Positions 34,347 to 43,538 of a stretch of 43,538 nt of DNA are shown one piece after another. This stretch comes from Lachnospiraceae bacterium (GTDB lineage: Bacteria > Bacillota > Clostridia > Lachnospirales > Lachnospiraceae), in the NCBI GenBank assembly GCA_016281275.1, contig JAEEIH010000076.1:1-43538 (forward strand), in the 5' to 3' direction. The position numbers and the translations under genes were made by a program. The notes under the pieces are model-generated. The model was given only the letters and a program-made list of their open reading frames with translations, did no database searches and was not told the origin of the DNA. Position 1 is the first letter of the stretch, and each line of letters opens with the position of its first letter.

Positions 34347-35036
34347 TTATACCGTGCGCTCTTCGTCGGTAACGAGCACTCCGTTCTCGATCGAATAGAC
34401 AATATCGCCCGCAGACATAAGGCTGACATCATGTGTTGTCATCACTATCGTAACATTCTCTTTTTCGACAAGTTCCTTAAAGAGGCTTACGACATGTATG
34501 GCCGTCTGGCTGTCAAGCTCCGCGGTAGGTTCATCGGCAAATATCACGCGCGGCGAATGAGCGATCGCTCTTGCGATTGCCACACGCTGCTGCTCGCCTC
34601 CCGAAAGCTCCTGAGGCATGTGGTCTGCTCTTGCATCAAGTCCGACAAGAGAGAGGCATCTCATGACTCTCTCCTCGCGGTTTTCCTTGAAGTCCGACAG
34701 TCTCAGCGAGAATTCAACATTCTCGTAAACAGTCATGATCGGAATGAGCGATACCGACTGGAAGACAAAACCGAATTCCCTGCGGCGCAGTTCATCAATA
34801 TCCGTATCGCTGCGGGAATAGATATCCTTGCCGTCAAAGATCATCGTCCCGCCGTCGGGGGCGTCAAGTCCGCCCATAATATTCATGAGCGTGGTCTTGC
34901 CCGAACCCGAAGGTCCTTTAAGGATAGCGAGAGTGTTCTCCGGCACGCTGACCGAAATATTCCTGAGCACATCGAGTTTCTCGCCGGATGCGAGCCTGAA
35001 GCTTCGCTCTATGTTTTGCGCTTTTATGATTTCCAT
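34347..35036 (-). CDS. ABC transporter ATPase (MacB/LolD-like)
   Basis: GPSGSGKTTLMNIMGGLDAPDGG, LSGGEQQRVAIARAIAHSPRVIFADEPTAELD. Confidence 0.94.
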   Translation of the reverse strand: MEIIKAQNIERSFRLASGEKLDVLRNISVSVPENTLAILKGPSGSGKTTLMNIMGGLDAPDGGTMIFDGKDIYSRSDTDIDELRRREFGFVFQSVSLIPIMTVYENVEFSLRLSDFKENREERVMRCLSLVGLDARADHMPQELSGGEQQRVAIARAIAHSPRVIFADEPTAELDSQTAIHVVSLFKELVEKENVTIVMTTHDVSLMSAGDIVYSIENGVLVTDEERTV

Positions 35037-35156
35037 GTGTATCCTCTTTTATGCTTTTCGGTTGTTTTTCAACCTCTTTCTACAATACCACTACTTCCCA
35101 CTTTTATTGTTTTTGACTGAATTATCACGGTCATTATTTATTCTTCACAGCGGAGG

Positions 35157-35279
35157 CGCGCCCGTCTGTTTTTCCCAAACCTGTTGAGGACGTCAGTACT
35201 TAGTGACTGTGCTTTAGTCACTTATGTACCGCTACGTCCGAATACAGAGCGAGAGCGGGTTTGGGAGAAACATGGCGCG
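35157..35279. ncRNA. Highly structured intercistronic element (candidate structured RNA or MITE-like element)
   Basis: Nested complementary segments: CGCGCC/GGCGCG (35157-35162/35274-35279); GTTT-t-TCCCAAACC/GGTTTGGGA-g-AAAC (35168-35181/35258-35271); GGACGT/ACGTCC (35188-35193/35234-35239); GTAC/GTAC; AGTGACT/AGTCACT (35202-35208/35216-35222). Confidence 0.6.
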
Positions 35280-35303
35280 GCAGCCGACGCGTATTTAATA
35301 TTT

Positions 35304-38099
35304 TTAATCTTCACCCAATTTAAGTGCTTGTGAAATCTTCATACCGGAAATCTGCCTCATCAGAACCCCCATACATACGAGAAACACTCCGAGGATCACG
35401 ACCACAAGCTCAATAATGTCGCTCGGCTGCGTTATCAGTTTCATCGCAAGTACACTGTCTGCGCCCTGGTATGCGATCTGGATCATGGGGACGAAGAGCA
35501 TTGATGCAACATATCCGCTCACAAGACCCGCAACGATGCAATAAAGCCCTGTGAGAGACTGCTCTATGACAAGCATTCCGGATATCTGCTTAAACGAAAC
35601 ACCCATCGCCCTGAAGATTCCGAACTGAAGCTGTCTGGCCCTTATCGACAGACTCCAGTACATAAGGTATCCGATCGAGCAGATGATAAGGATCGTAATA
35701 AAACTCATTGTAAGAATTCCGCTCGTTCCCGCAAAAAGCGGATCGTCATGAAGCTTCTCTGTCTTCTCGACTTTGTCGGACAGTTTTGTAATCTTCAGAT
35801 CGAGTTTGTCGGCGAATTCGTAAAACGGCTCGGTATCGCCGTCAAGGTTGATCCAAACATCGTAAGGCGCAACTCCAACAGCTCCCTGTACCATCGATAG
35901 ATTGGCGACGATCAGGTTGTTTTCGGACGAGGTCGGTTTACCGTCGGGACCGATCACGATCTTTGACGGCCTGTATCCCGGCCAGTTGTCAAAGACACCG
36001 TAGACGGTCGTGTTGACAAGGTGATATCCTCCGGAAGCCAGGTAAAGGTTGACCGAGAGGGTATCTCCGATTTTGAGGTTATATTTGTTCTTCATGCCCG
36101 AAGAAATGAGGACCGCATCCGGATTACGGCTCAGTACATTGAGGTAATCGTAGTAATCGTGAGGCAGGAGACCTTCTTCAAGAGGTGCCGCTTTTCCGAA
36201 TTCATTTGTATTGATGCCCATAACCGAGGTGTCAAACCTTCTGCTGTCGATAAGGAACGTTGCATGCTCGTCAAGATAAACCTTTGCGACTCCCTCGCAG
36301 TCCAGCGAACCGTATTTGGCAAATTCGGGCTCATAGTAGTGTCCGGGGCCGAGGCGCGAATTGTTCATCCAGTATTCTCTGAGTTTGATGTCGGCTCCTT
36401 CGATATAATCAACGTTACGCTCGGAATTGGCAACGATTGTTCTTGCTATCGTCGTGTAGAAAAGACCGAATGAAACGGTGAGTATAAGGAAAACCATGAC
36501 AAACACCTGCTTGTTTCCGGACCTTATGAGCTGCAGGAGCGACGTATATGCCGCAGGTTTCCATTTTTTCTTTCCCAACCTGTATATGATCTTTAGAAGA
36601 ATCCGGTGAATCCTCACACAGATCAGACCGCTGCCGAGAATGAAAAGCGCTGCGCTCAGAAAAAGGAGCGGATCGGGCGCCTTACCGGAAAGGACTCTCA
36701 TAAGGAGCTCTTCCTCACCGTTTTTGAACGAATAGTAGCCATAGATCGCCACCCCGGTAATAATTATATCAAGATATAATTTCATCCATAACGGCTTTTC
36801 CTGACGGCTTCTGCGCCTTTTTACGGCGACAATACTGGTCTTATCCTTCTTCAGGACGGGAAGGAGTGTCATGAGTATGGAAAGGAGTGCCGCGATCAGC
36901 GCGTAAATGACAGCTTCCCACGTAAATATAAGCTCCATATTCCTTCCTCCCGAAAACGAGAGGAACGCATCCGCGCGACCGAGAAGCTTGGTGATCAGCG
37001 CTCCAAGCGGAAGCCCAATGACCACTCCGACGCCCGAAACCACAAGCGATTGCATCAGATAGAGCTTAAATATCTGGAATCCGCTCGCCCCGCGGCTCTT
37101 GAGCATGGCAACCTCGCCTTCTTCAAGAGAAAGCATCTGTCTCGATATCATAAAGATGAAAGCAAGAAGCATAAGCGCGACCGGAACTTCAAGTATCAAA
37201 AGCATGACATCTATCTGTTTTTTCTTTGTCCTGAACGAATCAAGCAACGAAAGGAAATCAGAGCATTCGAGTTTTCCGTATATCTCGTCGTTATCTCTCA
37301 CGATGCTTTGTGTCTTGGATATCAAGTAATCGACCCCTTCGGGTGTAACGGCTTTATAATCCGGAAGGATGTACCACTCCTCGTCAAATTGGTTCTTCTT
37401 TGCTTCTTCACCGATAAAAAGTTCCTCAAAAAGTCCGTTATCCATAAACAGATCTTTTGCATAATAAGCCGGCGTATTGTACCAGTAAAGATCCTCCGAA
37501 AGCGCATTTGTAAAGACACCCGTGATCCTTACCTTAACGGACTTGTTGTCCGATCCCTTAACCGATTCGATCTCGACCTCCTCACCGACGATAAGATCCT
37601 GCTCCACCATCAGCGTCTGCGATATGACCACCTCAATGAAGCCGTCATCCGTGATCTTGTCGGAACACATTTTTCCTGAAAGTATCTTAATATGATCTTC
37701 GAGATCGCTCATCGATGAGAGCGCAAGCTTCATCTCCGCAAACATTCCGTCATGAACGGTCATTGATTTTGCCGTCGAGGATACCATGTTCCTGTAGCAG
37801 ACGCTTTCAACAATGGGCAATCCGATCTCTTCACCGAGTCCCAAGGCAAGCTTACGCATCTTTGCGGTAACACTTCTGCCCGCGTTTTTTCTTGTTCTGC
37901 CTATCGAGTGAAACATAATGGGATATTTGTTGTTTTCACGCATCGATGTTTCAAACACCTCGGTAAGCATGCTCTGCGACGAAGAGTTGCTGTAAAGCGG
38001 GTGTGATGCCGCAATTCCGGCAAGAAGGATGTTGCCTATGATAAGGCAGGCTATCATCCACTTTTTATGTACTATTCTCTGAATAACAAGGTGAAGCAT
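35304..38099 (-). CDS. FtsX-like ABC transporter permease
   Basis: Large protein with N-terminal TM, ectodomain, then TM bundles with LEEGEVAMLKSRGASGFQIFKLYL and ARQLQFGIFRAMGVSFKQISGML. Confidence 0.9.
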   Translation of the reverse strand: MLHLVIQRIVHKKWMIACLIIGNILLAGIAASHPLYSNSSSQSMLTEVFETSMRENNKYPIMFHSIGRTRKNAGRSVTAKMRKLALGLGEEIGLPIVESVCYRNMVSSTAKSMTVHDGMFAEMKLALSSMSDLEDHIKILSGKMCSDKITDDGFIEVVISQTLMVEQDLIVGEEVEIESVKGSDNKSVKVRITGVFTNALSEDLYWYNTPAYYAKDLFMDNGLFEELFIGEEAKKNQFDEEWYILPDYKAVTPEGVDYLISKTQSIVRDNDEIYGKLECSDFLSLLDSFRTKKKQIDVMLLILEVPVALMLLAFIFMISRQMLSLEEGEVAMLKSRGASGFQIFKLYLMQSLVVSGVGVVIGLPLGALITKLLGRADAFLSFSGGRNMELIFTWEAVIYALIAALLSILMTLLPVLKKDKTSIVAVKRRRSRQEKPLWMKLYLDIIITGVAIYGYYSFKNGEEELLMRVLSGKAPDPLLFLSAALFILGSGLICVRIHRILLKIIYRLGKKKWKPAAYTSLLQLIRSGNKQVFVMVFLILTVSFGLFYTTIARTIVANSERNVDYIEGADIKLREYWMNNSRLGPGHYYEPEFAKYGSLDCEGVAKVYLDEHATFLIDSRRFDTSVMGINTNEFGKAAPLEEGLLPHDYYDYLNVLSRNPDAVLISSGMKNKYNLKIGDTLSVNLYLASGGYHLVNTTVYGVFDNWPGYRPSKIVIGPDGKPTSSENNLIVANLSMVQGAVGVAPYDVWINLDGDTEPFYEFADKLDLKITKLSDKVEKTEKLHDDPLFAGTSGILTMSFITILIICSIGYLMYWSLSIRARQLQFGIFRAMGVSFKQISGMLVIEQSLTGLYCIVAGLVSGYVASMLFVPMIQIAYQGADSVLAMKLITQPSDIIELVVVILGVFLVCMGVLMRQISGMKISQALKLGED

Positions 38100-38164
38100 C
38101 TTAAACTCCTCTGTAGGAATATTTTCCGTTATCGACTTAATTTACCCTGTCGATCTCACTTGTT

Positions 38165-39301
38165 TTATTTGATGATGACCGTATCCCCCTCATTGACACC
38201 GTTGATGATCCACGTGTCATCGGCATTGCTCCCGCCGGTAACAACATATTTGCGTGTTTTCTGTCCGTTAACGTCCACGAGCACGTACTGACCGTGTGAA
38301 TCGTCATAAACAGCAGTATTCTTGACCATCAATGCATTCTCCATGTGAACGCGTTCGGCTTTCAGAACAATATCCTTTCGGGGATTAAACTCGGAAACAA
38401 CGCTCTCGTCATCAAGAGCGATCAGGTTTTCATCGCCTACCAGAGCAGGCGGAAGCGATGTATTCAGGGATGTTACGACCATTCCGTCGGCTTCGACTTT
38501 TCTGCTTCCGTCGTTCTGAACGATTGTTGTCTTAAGTCCGTACCTGAGATATTCGGATCCTTTGTCGATCACGAGACGGGCATTGTCCGTTCTGTACATC
38601 ACTCCGATAAACGCGTAAGGTTCAAGGACCATTCCTCGCCTTAACGTTTCGAGATGAGCCACAAATCCGGGGGCGATGGCAGGGATCATCGTCTGAACCT
38701 GCGCCATCCTGAGAGCGTCATATTCGCTCTGCAGGGCGTCTATCGTTTCTCTGCGCGCCTTAACCTCTTCATCGTATTCAAGCTTGAGTCTGTCGTACAG
38801 GAGCTTTGCAAGCTCGCCGTCCGGACCGCCCTTTTGGTATCTTCTGTCATAGTCGTCAAGGAGCTCTTCACATGTATATGCATATGTGCTGAGCATGTCC
38901 TCATCCTTTCGGATCTCTGCCTCAAGCTCCGCTATCCTTCCCTCATCAACCTTAACAGAGACATAACAAACGGGCTCACCGATCTCAAGCCAGTCACCGA
39001 GTTTTGCCTCAAAATGTTCAAGCGTTACAGTGCCGACACCGATCGGATTGATAAGGTTTGAATAATCATTGTAATCGGTACGGGGCATCGTCGTGAAATA
39101 GATGCTGAACGTTCCTTTTCTGACCGTGGTGGTCTTGTAAAAAGAACCGGTCTCTTCCTTTTCAAGAGCCTCAATATAGAGGTCATCGTACGCATAAGTC
39201 TCGTCGGCGCGGGCATTTTTCTGCGCGGAGGGAACGACAGTCAGCGTCACAACAGACAGGATCACCAGAAGAGAGAAAAAACGTTTTTTAGTTTTCAACA
39301 T
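38165..39301 (-). CDS. Membrane-fusion/HlyD-like adaptor (Sec signal)
   Basis: Sec signal peptide; lipoyl-like segment (LGDWLEIGEPVCYVSVKVDEGRIAELEAEI) and coiled coil; C-terminal GSNADDTWIINGVNEGDTVII. Confidence 0.8.
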   Translation of the reverse strand: MLKTKKRFFSLLVILSVVTLTVVPSAQKNARADETYAYDDLYIEALEKEETGSFYKTTTVRKGTFSIYFTTMPRTDYNDYSNLINPIGVGTVTLEHFEAKLGDWLEIGEPVCYVSVKVDEGRIAELEAEIRKDEDMLSTYAYTCEELLDDYDRRYQKGGPDGELAKLLYDRLKLEYDEEVKARRETIDALQSEYDALRMAQVQTMIPAIAPGFVAHLETLRRGMVLEPYAFIGVMYRTDNARLVIDKGSEYLRYGLKTTIVQNDGSRKVEADGMVVTSLNTSLPPALVGDENLIALDDESVVSEFNPRKDIVLKAERVHMENALMVKNTAVYDDSHGQYVLVDVNGQKTRKYVVTGGSNADDTWIINGVNEGDTVIIK

Positions 39302-40373
39302 ATACACTTTCTCCTTCCCGAACACCACTGATCACTTCAATCCTCGCACCGTCCGAAAGACCTGTTTCCACCTCACGTCTTTCTTTCTTCCCATCGTCAC
39401 CCATTATATAAACAAAACGACCGTCCTTATCGGTATATACGGAGTTAACGGGAACCGTAAGTACATCCTCTTTTTTGTCAACAACTATGATCACCGCCGC
39501 ATAATCTCCGGTTTTAACTTCGTCTCCCGGAGGCGTCACAAAATTAAATCTTGTCTTGGGACGCTTGTCCGCCGCCGAAAGTAGTGAGAGCTGTTCCTTA
39601 GAGATTGGGACATATTCGAGCGGATACTCCGTTCCGTTTATGATCGCATAATAAGACTTATACGCTGCCGACTGCTTCTCCGAAATAAACTCACATGATA
39701 TGAACTTCGGAGAATCCTTGGTTGCGATAGCTGCGACCGGTGTCCCGGCCGTGATAAACGAACCGGGTGCCGTTGATGTCACCGCAACAATATGTCCGTT
39801 GCCCGGCGCAGGAATGTAGTTGTAGCCGATATCTTCGCTCTTTAGCTTTTCGTAGCGTTCTTCCTTCTGACTGAGCTTAAGATCCATAAGCGCCACTTCT
39901 TTTTCATAGGTGAATCTTTCTTCGGCGGCGTTTTCACCGTCCTTCTCCTTAAGCTTCACCTGAGCCTCAAGATAGTCGTGGCGTTTTTTGTTTTCCTTCG
40001 TGAGTTCTTCGATCTCTTCCTCAAGCTCCATGATCTCCATGAAGTCAGCACTCGTGAGCGCGGCTATCGAATCACCTTTTCCAACTTTATCGCCCGGTCT
40101 CGAGAATATTTCGAGAATATATCCGTCCGCATCAAACGAAAGGATTTCATAATCGGCTTCGATATGTGCGTCTTTTACCAGAATCTTTTCAAGATTTCCT
40201 CTCTCACAGATACCAACCTCATTTGCGAATACAGCGGGAACCAAAAGTTCCTTCTTCTCTTCCGTACTTGCACACGAAGTCAGGAGCGATACGGAAAGTG
40301 CACCGATAAGGGCCGTGGCACCCGCACGTTTTGCGACATTTGCCGCCATCCCCCAAAACTTGTCTCGTTTCAT
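39288..40373 (-). CDS. Efflux adaptor lipoprotein (HlyD/MacA-like)
   Basis: Lipobox SLLTSC; GDKVGKGDSIAALTSADFMEIMELEEEIEEL; KKEDVLTVPVNSVYTDKDGRFVYIMGDDGKKERREVETGLSDGARIEVISGVREGESVYV. Confidence 0.88.
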   Translation of the reverse strand: MKRDKFWGMAANVAKRAGATALIGALSVSLLTSCASTEEKKELLVPAVFANEVGICERGNLEKILVKDAHIEADYEILSFDADGYILEIFSRPGDKVGKGDSIAALTSADFMEIMELEEEIEELTKENKKRHDYLEAQVKLKEKDGENAAEERFTYEKEVALMDLKLSQKEERYEKLKSEDIGYNYIPAPGNGHIVAVTSTAPGSFITAGTPVAAIATKDSPKFISCEFISEKQSAAYKSYYAIINGTEYPLEYVPISKEQLSLLSAADKRPKTRFNFVTPPGDEVKTGDYAAVIIVVDKKEDVLTVPVNSVYTDKDGRFVYIMGDDGKKERREVETGLSDGARIEVISGVREGESVYVEN

Positions 40374-41440
40374 CCTATACTCTTACCCTTTCTCAGGATA
40401 ACCTGTTCGTACGGAAGAAGTCCGCCTTTTATCTCAACAAGAGATGTGCCTATGATCCCGATCTCTATTTCCTTAAGTTCCCTGACTCCGTTTTCGTTAA
40501 GCTCATACACATACGCCATGTCTTCTGTTGTATGGACCGCTTCACGCGGCAGAGAAAGAACATGATCGGCTCTTTCGAGCTCGACTTTTATCGTCCCCCG
40601 CGTACTCATCTTGATGCTGTAATCGGGCTCATCGAGATCCATTATGACTCTTCCGCCCTCCGTATCCTTCTCGATAACGGTCGCATCGTAGTATTTTTCA
40701 TCCGAAATATCGATCTTAACGGAATCGCCGACATTAAGAAGCTCAAATGCCGCTTCATCCCTTGAAACGAATGAGCAATGATCCGTATTTATGATCTTCA
40801 TGACGGTGGCACCCTTTGAAGGACGCGAACCTATAAAGGCCTTATTGATGTTGCTGACCGTTCCGTCCATTCCGGCATACAGCATCGAGGCATTTATGAT
40901 CTCTTTAAACTCTTCGTTTTCGCGCTCGGCGTTTTCCTTGTCGTTCCTGATCTTTTCAAGCTCCTGCTCAGCGTCGGACACCTTGAACTCAATCTCCTCA
41001 CGTCTTCTGAGACCGATCGACCCGCCAAGCAATCCTTTATAATAATCGACAAGCTTATTTGTTTCTGAGATCAACAGTTCCGACTGCTCAATGAGATCCT
41101 CGTTGTCGCGAAGCTTCTTTTCGAGATCATCGACATTGAGCTTAGCCACAAGCTGTCCGGCCTTTACGGTATCACCGTCGGCAACATAGACATGAGTAAG
41201 TTCTCTCTTCTCGATTGAAAACGAGAGGCTTTCCTCATTAATCTGCGAGTAGAGGCAACTTATCTCCTTGCTCATTACAACATCGGCGTAATCAGTCTCG
41301 ACAGTCCTGTACTCATCCGACACATCATCGGATTTTATCGTAACGGTCGGCGCTTCCGCCTCGGAACAACCCGAAAAAGCACCCGTTATCATCAGAAGGG
41401 TGCCCAGACAGGCTATCTTTTTAAGAGTCATTCGTTTCAT
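40370..41440 (-). CDS. Efflux adaptor lipoprotein (HlyD/MacA-like)
   Basis: Lipobox GAFSGC; VADGDTVKAGQLVAKLNVDDLEKKL; HVLSLPREAVHTTEDMAYVYELNENGVRELKEIEIGIIGTSLVEIKGGLLPYEQVIL. ATGA overlap with the next gene. Confidence 0.88.
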   Translation of the reverse strand: MKRMTLKKIACLGTLLMITGAFSGCSEAEAPTVTIKSDDVSDEYRTVETDYADVVMSKEISCLYSQINEESLSFSIEKRELTHVYVADGDTVKAGQLVAKLNVDDLEKKLRDNEDLIEQSELLISETNKLVDYYKGLLGGSIGLRRREEIEFKVSDAEQELEKIRNDKENAERENEEFKEIINASMLYAGMDGTVSNINKAFIGSRPSKGATVMKIINTDHCSFVSRDEAAFELLNVGDSVKIDISDEKYYDATVIEKDTEGGRVIMDLDEPDYSIKMSTRGTIKVELERADHVLSLPREAVHTTEDMAYVYELNENGVRELKEIEIGIIGTSLVEIKGGLLPYEQVILRKGKSIG

Positions 41441-41578
41441 GGTTAATAACATTCCTTTGATCGACCGGGCAGGCAAAAACCTTACCCAATGTTATGGCTC
41501 GTTTTTCAAAAATGTAGTATTAAGTATCCAAAGAGGAGGGTAAACGGATCATCCACCCTCCCCTATATTATCTTTTCC

Positions 41579-41613
41579 GAAAGCCGGGGGACAATAATGA
41601 TCCCCCGGCTTTC
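41579..41613 (-). terminator. Terminator downstream of pta
   Basis: GAAAGCCGGGGG...CCCCCGGCTTTC stem. Confidence 0.8.
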
Positions 41614-41632
41614 ACACCCTTAAAAGCATCAT

Positions 41633-42625
41633 TCAGTTCGCACACTGTACTGCTGTGATGGCAATAACACCGACGATATCCTCTGCAAAACAACCTCTCG
41701 AAAGGTCATTGACGGGAGCGGCGATACCCTGCATAACGGGACCGTAAGCTTCTGCCTTAGCAAGACGCTGAACAAGCTTGTAGCCGATGTTTCCTGCGTC
41801 AAGGTCGGGGAATACAAGGACGTTGGCCTTGCCTGCAACAGGTGAACCCTTCGCCTTCGAAGCACCGACCTCGGGAACGATGGCAGCGTCGAGCTGGAGC
41901 TCGCCGTCGATAAGGATGTCGGGATAAGCTTCCTTTGCAAGAGCCGTAGCGTCAACAACCTTAGTAACGTCGTCATGCTTTGCGGAACCCTTTGACGAAT
42001 GTGAAAGCATTGCAACACGTGCTTCCTTGCCGGTGAGCATTGTAAAGCTCTTTGCCGAAAGACCTGCGATCTCTGCAAGCTGCTCGGGATCGGGGTTCTG
42101 GTTGAGTCCGCAGTCAGCGAAAACGAAGACACCGTCGTCACCGTATGCGCAGTCCGGAACGATCATAAGGAAGAATGCCGAAGCAGACTTCACACCGGGT
42201 GCGGTCTTAAGGATCTGAAGGCAGGGACGAAGTGTGTTGGCTGTGGAGTGGCAAGCACCCGAAACAACACCGTCAGCGTCGCCCATCTTAACCATCATAA
42301 CTGCAAATGTTGTGTTGTCTGTGGTGAGTGCTTCGCGTGCAAGCTCGGGTGTCATACCCTTCTTCTGACGAAGCTCTACAAGCTTGTCAATATAAGCGTT
42401 AAGCTTATCAGACTTGGTAGGATCGATGATGGTTGCTGCGGAAAGATCGAGATCCTTTCCGAGTTCCTTGATATCAGCCTCTTTGCCGAGGATAACGACC
42501 TTGGCATTTCCTTCTTTAATGGTAGTAGCTGCTGCTTCGAGCACTCTGCGGTCCTCTCCCTCGGGAAGGACGATAGTCTTAATGTTTTTTCTGGCACGTG
42601 CCTTGATCTCATCTATAAAGCTCAT
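41633..42625 (-). CDS. pta: Phosphate acetyltransferase
   Basis: KTIVLPEGEDRRVLEAA, DGVVSGACHSTANTLRPCLQILKTAPGVKSASAFFLM, MLSHSSKGSAKHDDVTKVVDA, LVFPDLDAGNIGYKLVQRLAKAEAYGPVMQGIAAPVNDLSRGC. Confidence 0.97.
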   Translation of the reverse strand: MSFIDEIKARARKNIKTIVLPEGEDRRVLEAAATTIKEGNAKVVILGKEADIKELGKDLDLSAATIIDPTKSDKLNAYIDKLVELRQKKGMTPELAREALTTDNTTFAVMMVKMGDADGVVSGACHSTANTLRPCLQILKTAPGVKSASAFFLMIVPDCAYGDDGVFVFADCGLNQNPDPEQLAEIAGLSAKSFTMLTGKEARVAMLSHSSKGSAKHDDVTKVVDATALAKEAYPDILIDGELQLDAAIVPEVGASKAKGSPVAGKANVLVFPDLDAGNIGYKLVQRLAKAEAYGPVMQGIAAPVNDLSRGCFAEDIVGVIAITAVQCAN

Positions 42626-42768
42626 GATATTCTCCTTTACATTTGACGAACAATCCGTTCGTTTATATTCTTGGTTTTATCCGCATAAATCGTTTGTCAC
42701 AATCTGTCGGATCTGTTTTCTCACCGAACCTGCCGGTATGCGGATCTGCCGCTCTGTCGCCGGAGCTA

Positions 42769-43538
42769 TTATTTGCCGGTGACAACTTCCTTGGTCTCGC
42801 GTGCGATGACAAGCTCCTCGTTTGTGGGGATGACAAGTATCTTAACCTTGGAGTTCTTGCCTGTGATATCCTTAACGGGAACCTTGCAGGAATCGGTGTT
42901 CTTCTCTTTGTCCACCTCGATGCCGTACGCATCAAGACCTTCAAGGATCTGATTAATGATGAATCCGTTCCACTCGCTGATACCTGCGGTGAATACGATG
43001 CAGTCAACTCTGCCGAGAACCGCCATGTATGCGCCGACATACTTTTTGCAGTCATAAGCGAACTTGTCAAGCGCGAGCTGTGCTCTTCGACCTGCCTCGC
43101 CGCCCTTTTCAACGTTCTCACGAAGGTCACGGAAATCCGAGAATCCGCCCGAAAGTCCCTTAAGACCCGACTCCTTGTTGAGGTATGTGAGGATCTGGTT
43201 GATGTCCATGCCCTTTTGGTTTGCAAGGAACTGAACCGCCGAAGCGTCGATATCGCCGGAACGCGTGCCCATGCAGACACCTGCGAGGGGTGTGAAGCCC
43301 ATGGATGTGTCCACACACTTGCCACCCTTAACGGCACTGATCGAAGAACCGTTGCCGAGGTGGCATGTGATGATGTTGAGGTCCTTAGGGTCCTTGCCAA
43401 GGTACTCGGCAGCCTTGCCAGAAACAAACTTGTGGCTTGTTCCGTGAGCGCCGTAGCGTCTTACGCTGTACTGCTTGTAATCCTCGTACTTGATGTTGTA
43501 GAGATATGCCACTTCGGGCATCGTAAGATGGAAGCTTG
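42769..43538 (-). CDS. ackA: Acetate kinase, partial (N-terminus outside the window)
   Basis: RRYGAHGTSHKFVSGKAAEYLGKDPKDLNIITCHLGNGSSISAVKGGKCVDTSMGFTPLAGVCMGTRSGDIDA; FTAGISEWN; C-terminal TNEELVIARET. The reading frame stays open to the window edge. Confidence 0.97.
   Translation of the reverse strand, partial: SFHLTMPEVAYLYNIKYEDYKQYSVRRYGAHGTSHKFVSGKAAEYLGKDPKDLNIITCHLGNGSSISAVKGGKCVDTSMGFTPLAGVCMGTRSGDIDASAVQFLANQKGMDINQILTYLNKESGLKGLSGGFSDFRDLRENVEKGGEAGRRAQLALDKFAYDCKKYVGAYMAVLGRVDCIVFTAGISEWNGFIINQILEGLDAYGIEVDKEKNTDSCKVPVKDITGKNSKVKILVIPTNEELVIARETKEVVTGK

Noticed and set aside
41535-41561. GGAGGGT/ACCCTCC hairpin with AAAGAGGAGG on the plus strand near the export operon, considered as another leader-motif copy
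   Set aside because: Orientation is opposite to the genes and the GGAAAC flank is missing; treated as a separate small hairpin near the pta terminator.
42663-43427. 254-aa minus-strand ORF overlapping ackA
   Set aside because: Ser/Arg/Thr-rich out-of-frame translation; the acetate kinase frame is unambiguous.
1-43538. Prophage, transposase, integrase or known defence islands
   Set aside because: No ORF in the track shows transposase, integrase, phage structural, restriction-modification or Cas motifs that I can recognise.

Overview
A 43.5 kb window from a low-GC Firmicute, probably Lachnospiraceae-like (inference from protein character only). Most genes lie on the minus strand. From left to right:
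- A partial membrane sensor.
- nrdD, a class III ribonucleotide reductase fused to a redoxin, with candidate tandem NrdR boxes.
- A TPR-like lipoprotein, an acyl-CoA synthetase, and an XRE-cupin regulator.
- A DUF4015-type putative glycosidase.
- A large signalling block: a histidine kinase, an REC-HD protein, a BTAD/SARP-like regulator, and an REC-HD-GYP-GGDEF protein.
- A small XRE regulator, rarA, PBP1A, a YigZ/IMPACT protein, and an M14 carboxypeptidase.
- A LacI-type sensor fused to GGDEF, a transglutaminase lipoprotein, and a GH26-like protein.
- A CaCA antiporter, tRNA-Gln(CTG), and rmlB.
- A TPM/TelA/XpaC cluster.
- An ABC export operon with three adaptors, an FtsX permease and two ATPases, one carrying an AbrB-like tail.
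- pta and a partial ackA.

The observations I think most deserve follow-up are:
(1) A shared C-terminal, apparently degenerate GGDEF-like domain in the BTAD regulator and the neighbouring HD-GYP/GGDEF response regulator.
(2) A recurrent hairpin plus AAAGAGGAG motif directly upstream of many start codons, with covarying stems, and tandemly duplicated at a 60/61-bp period at two unrelated loci.
(3) An elaborate structured intercistronic element inside the ABC operon.
(4) Tandem 147-bp units carrying a giant terminator-like hairpin.
(5) An ABC ATPase-AbrB fusion.
Nothing was searched against databases. Family calls come from motif recognition by eye.
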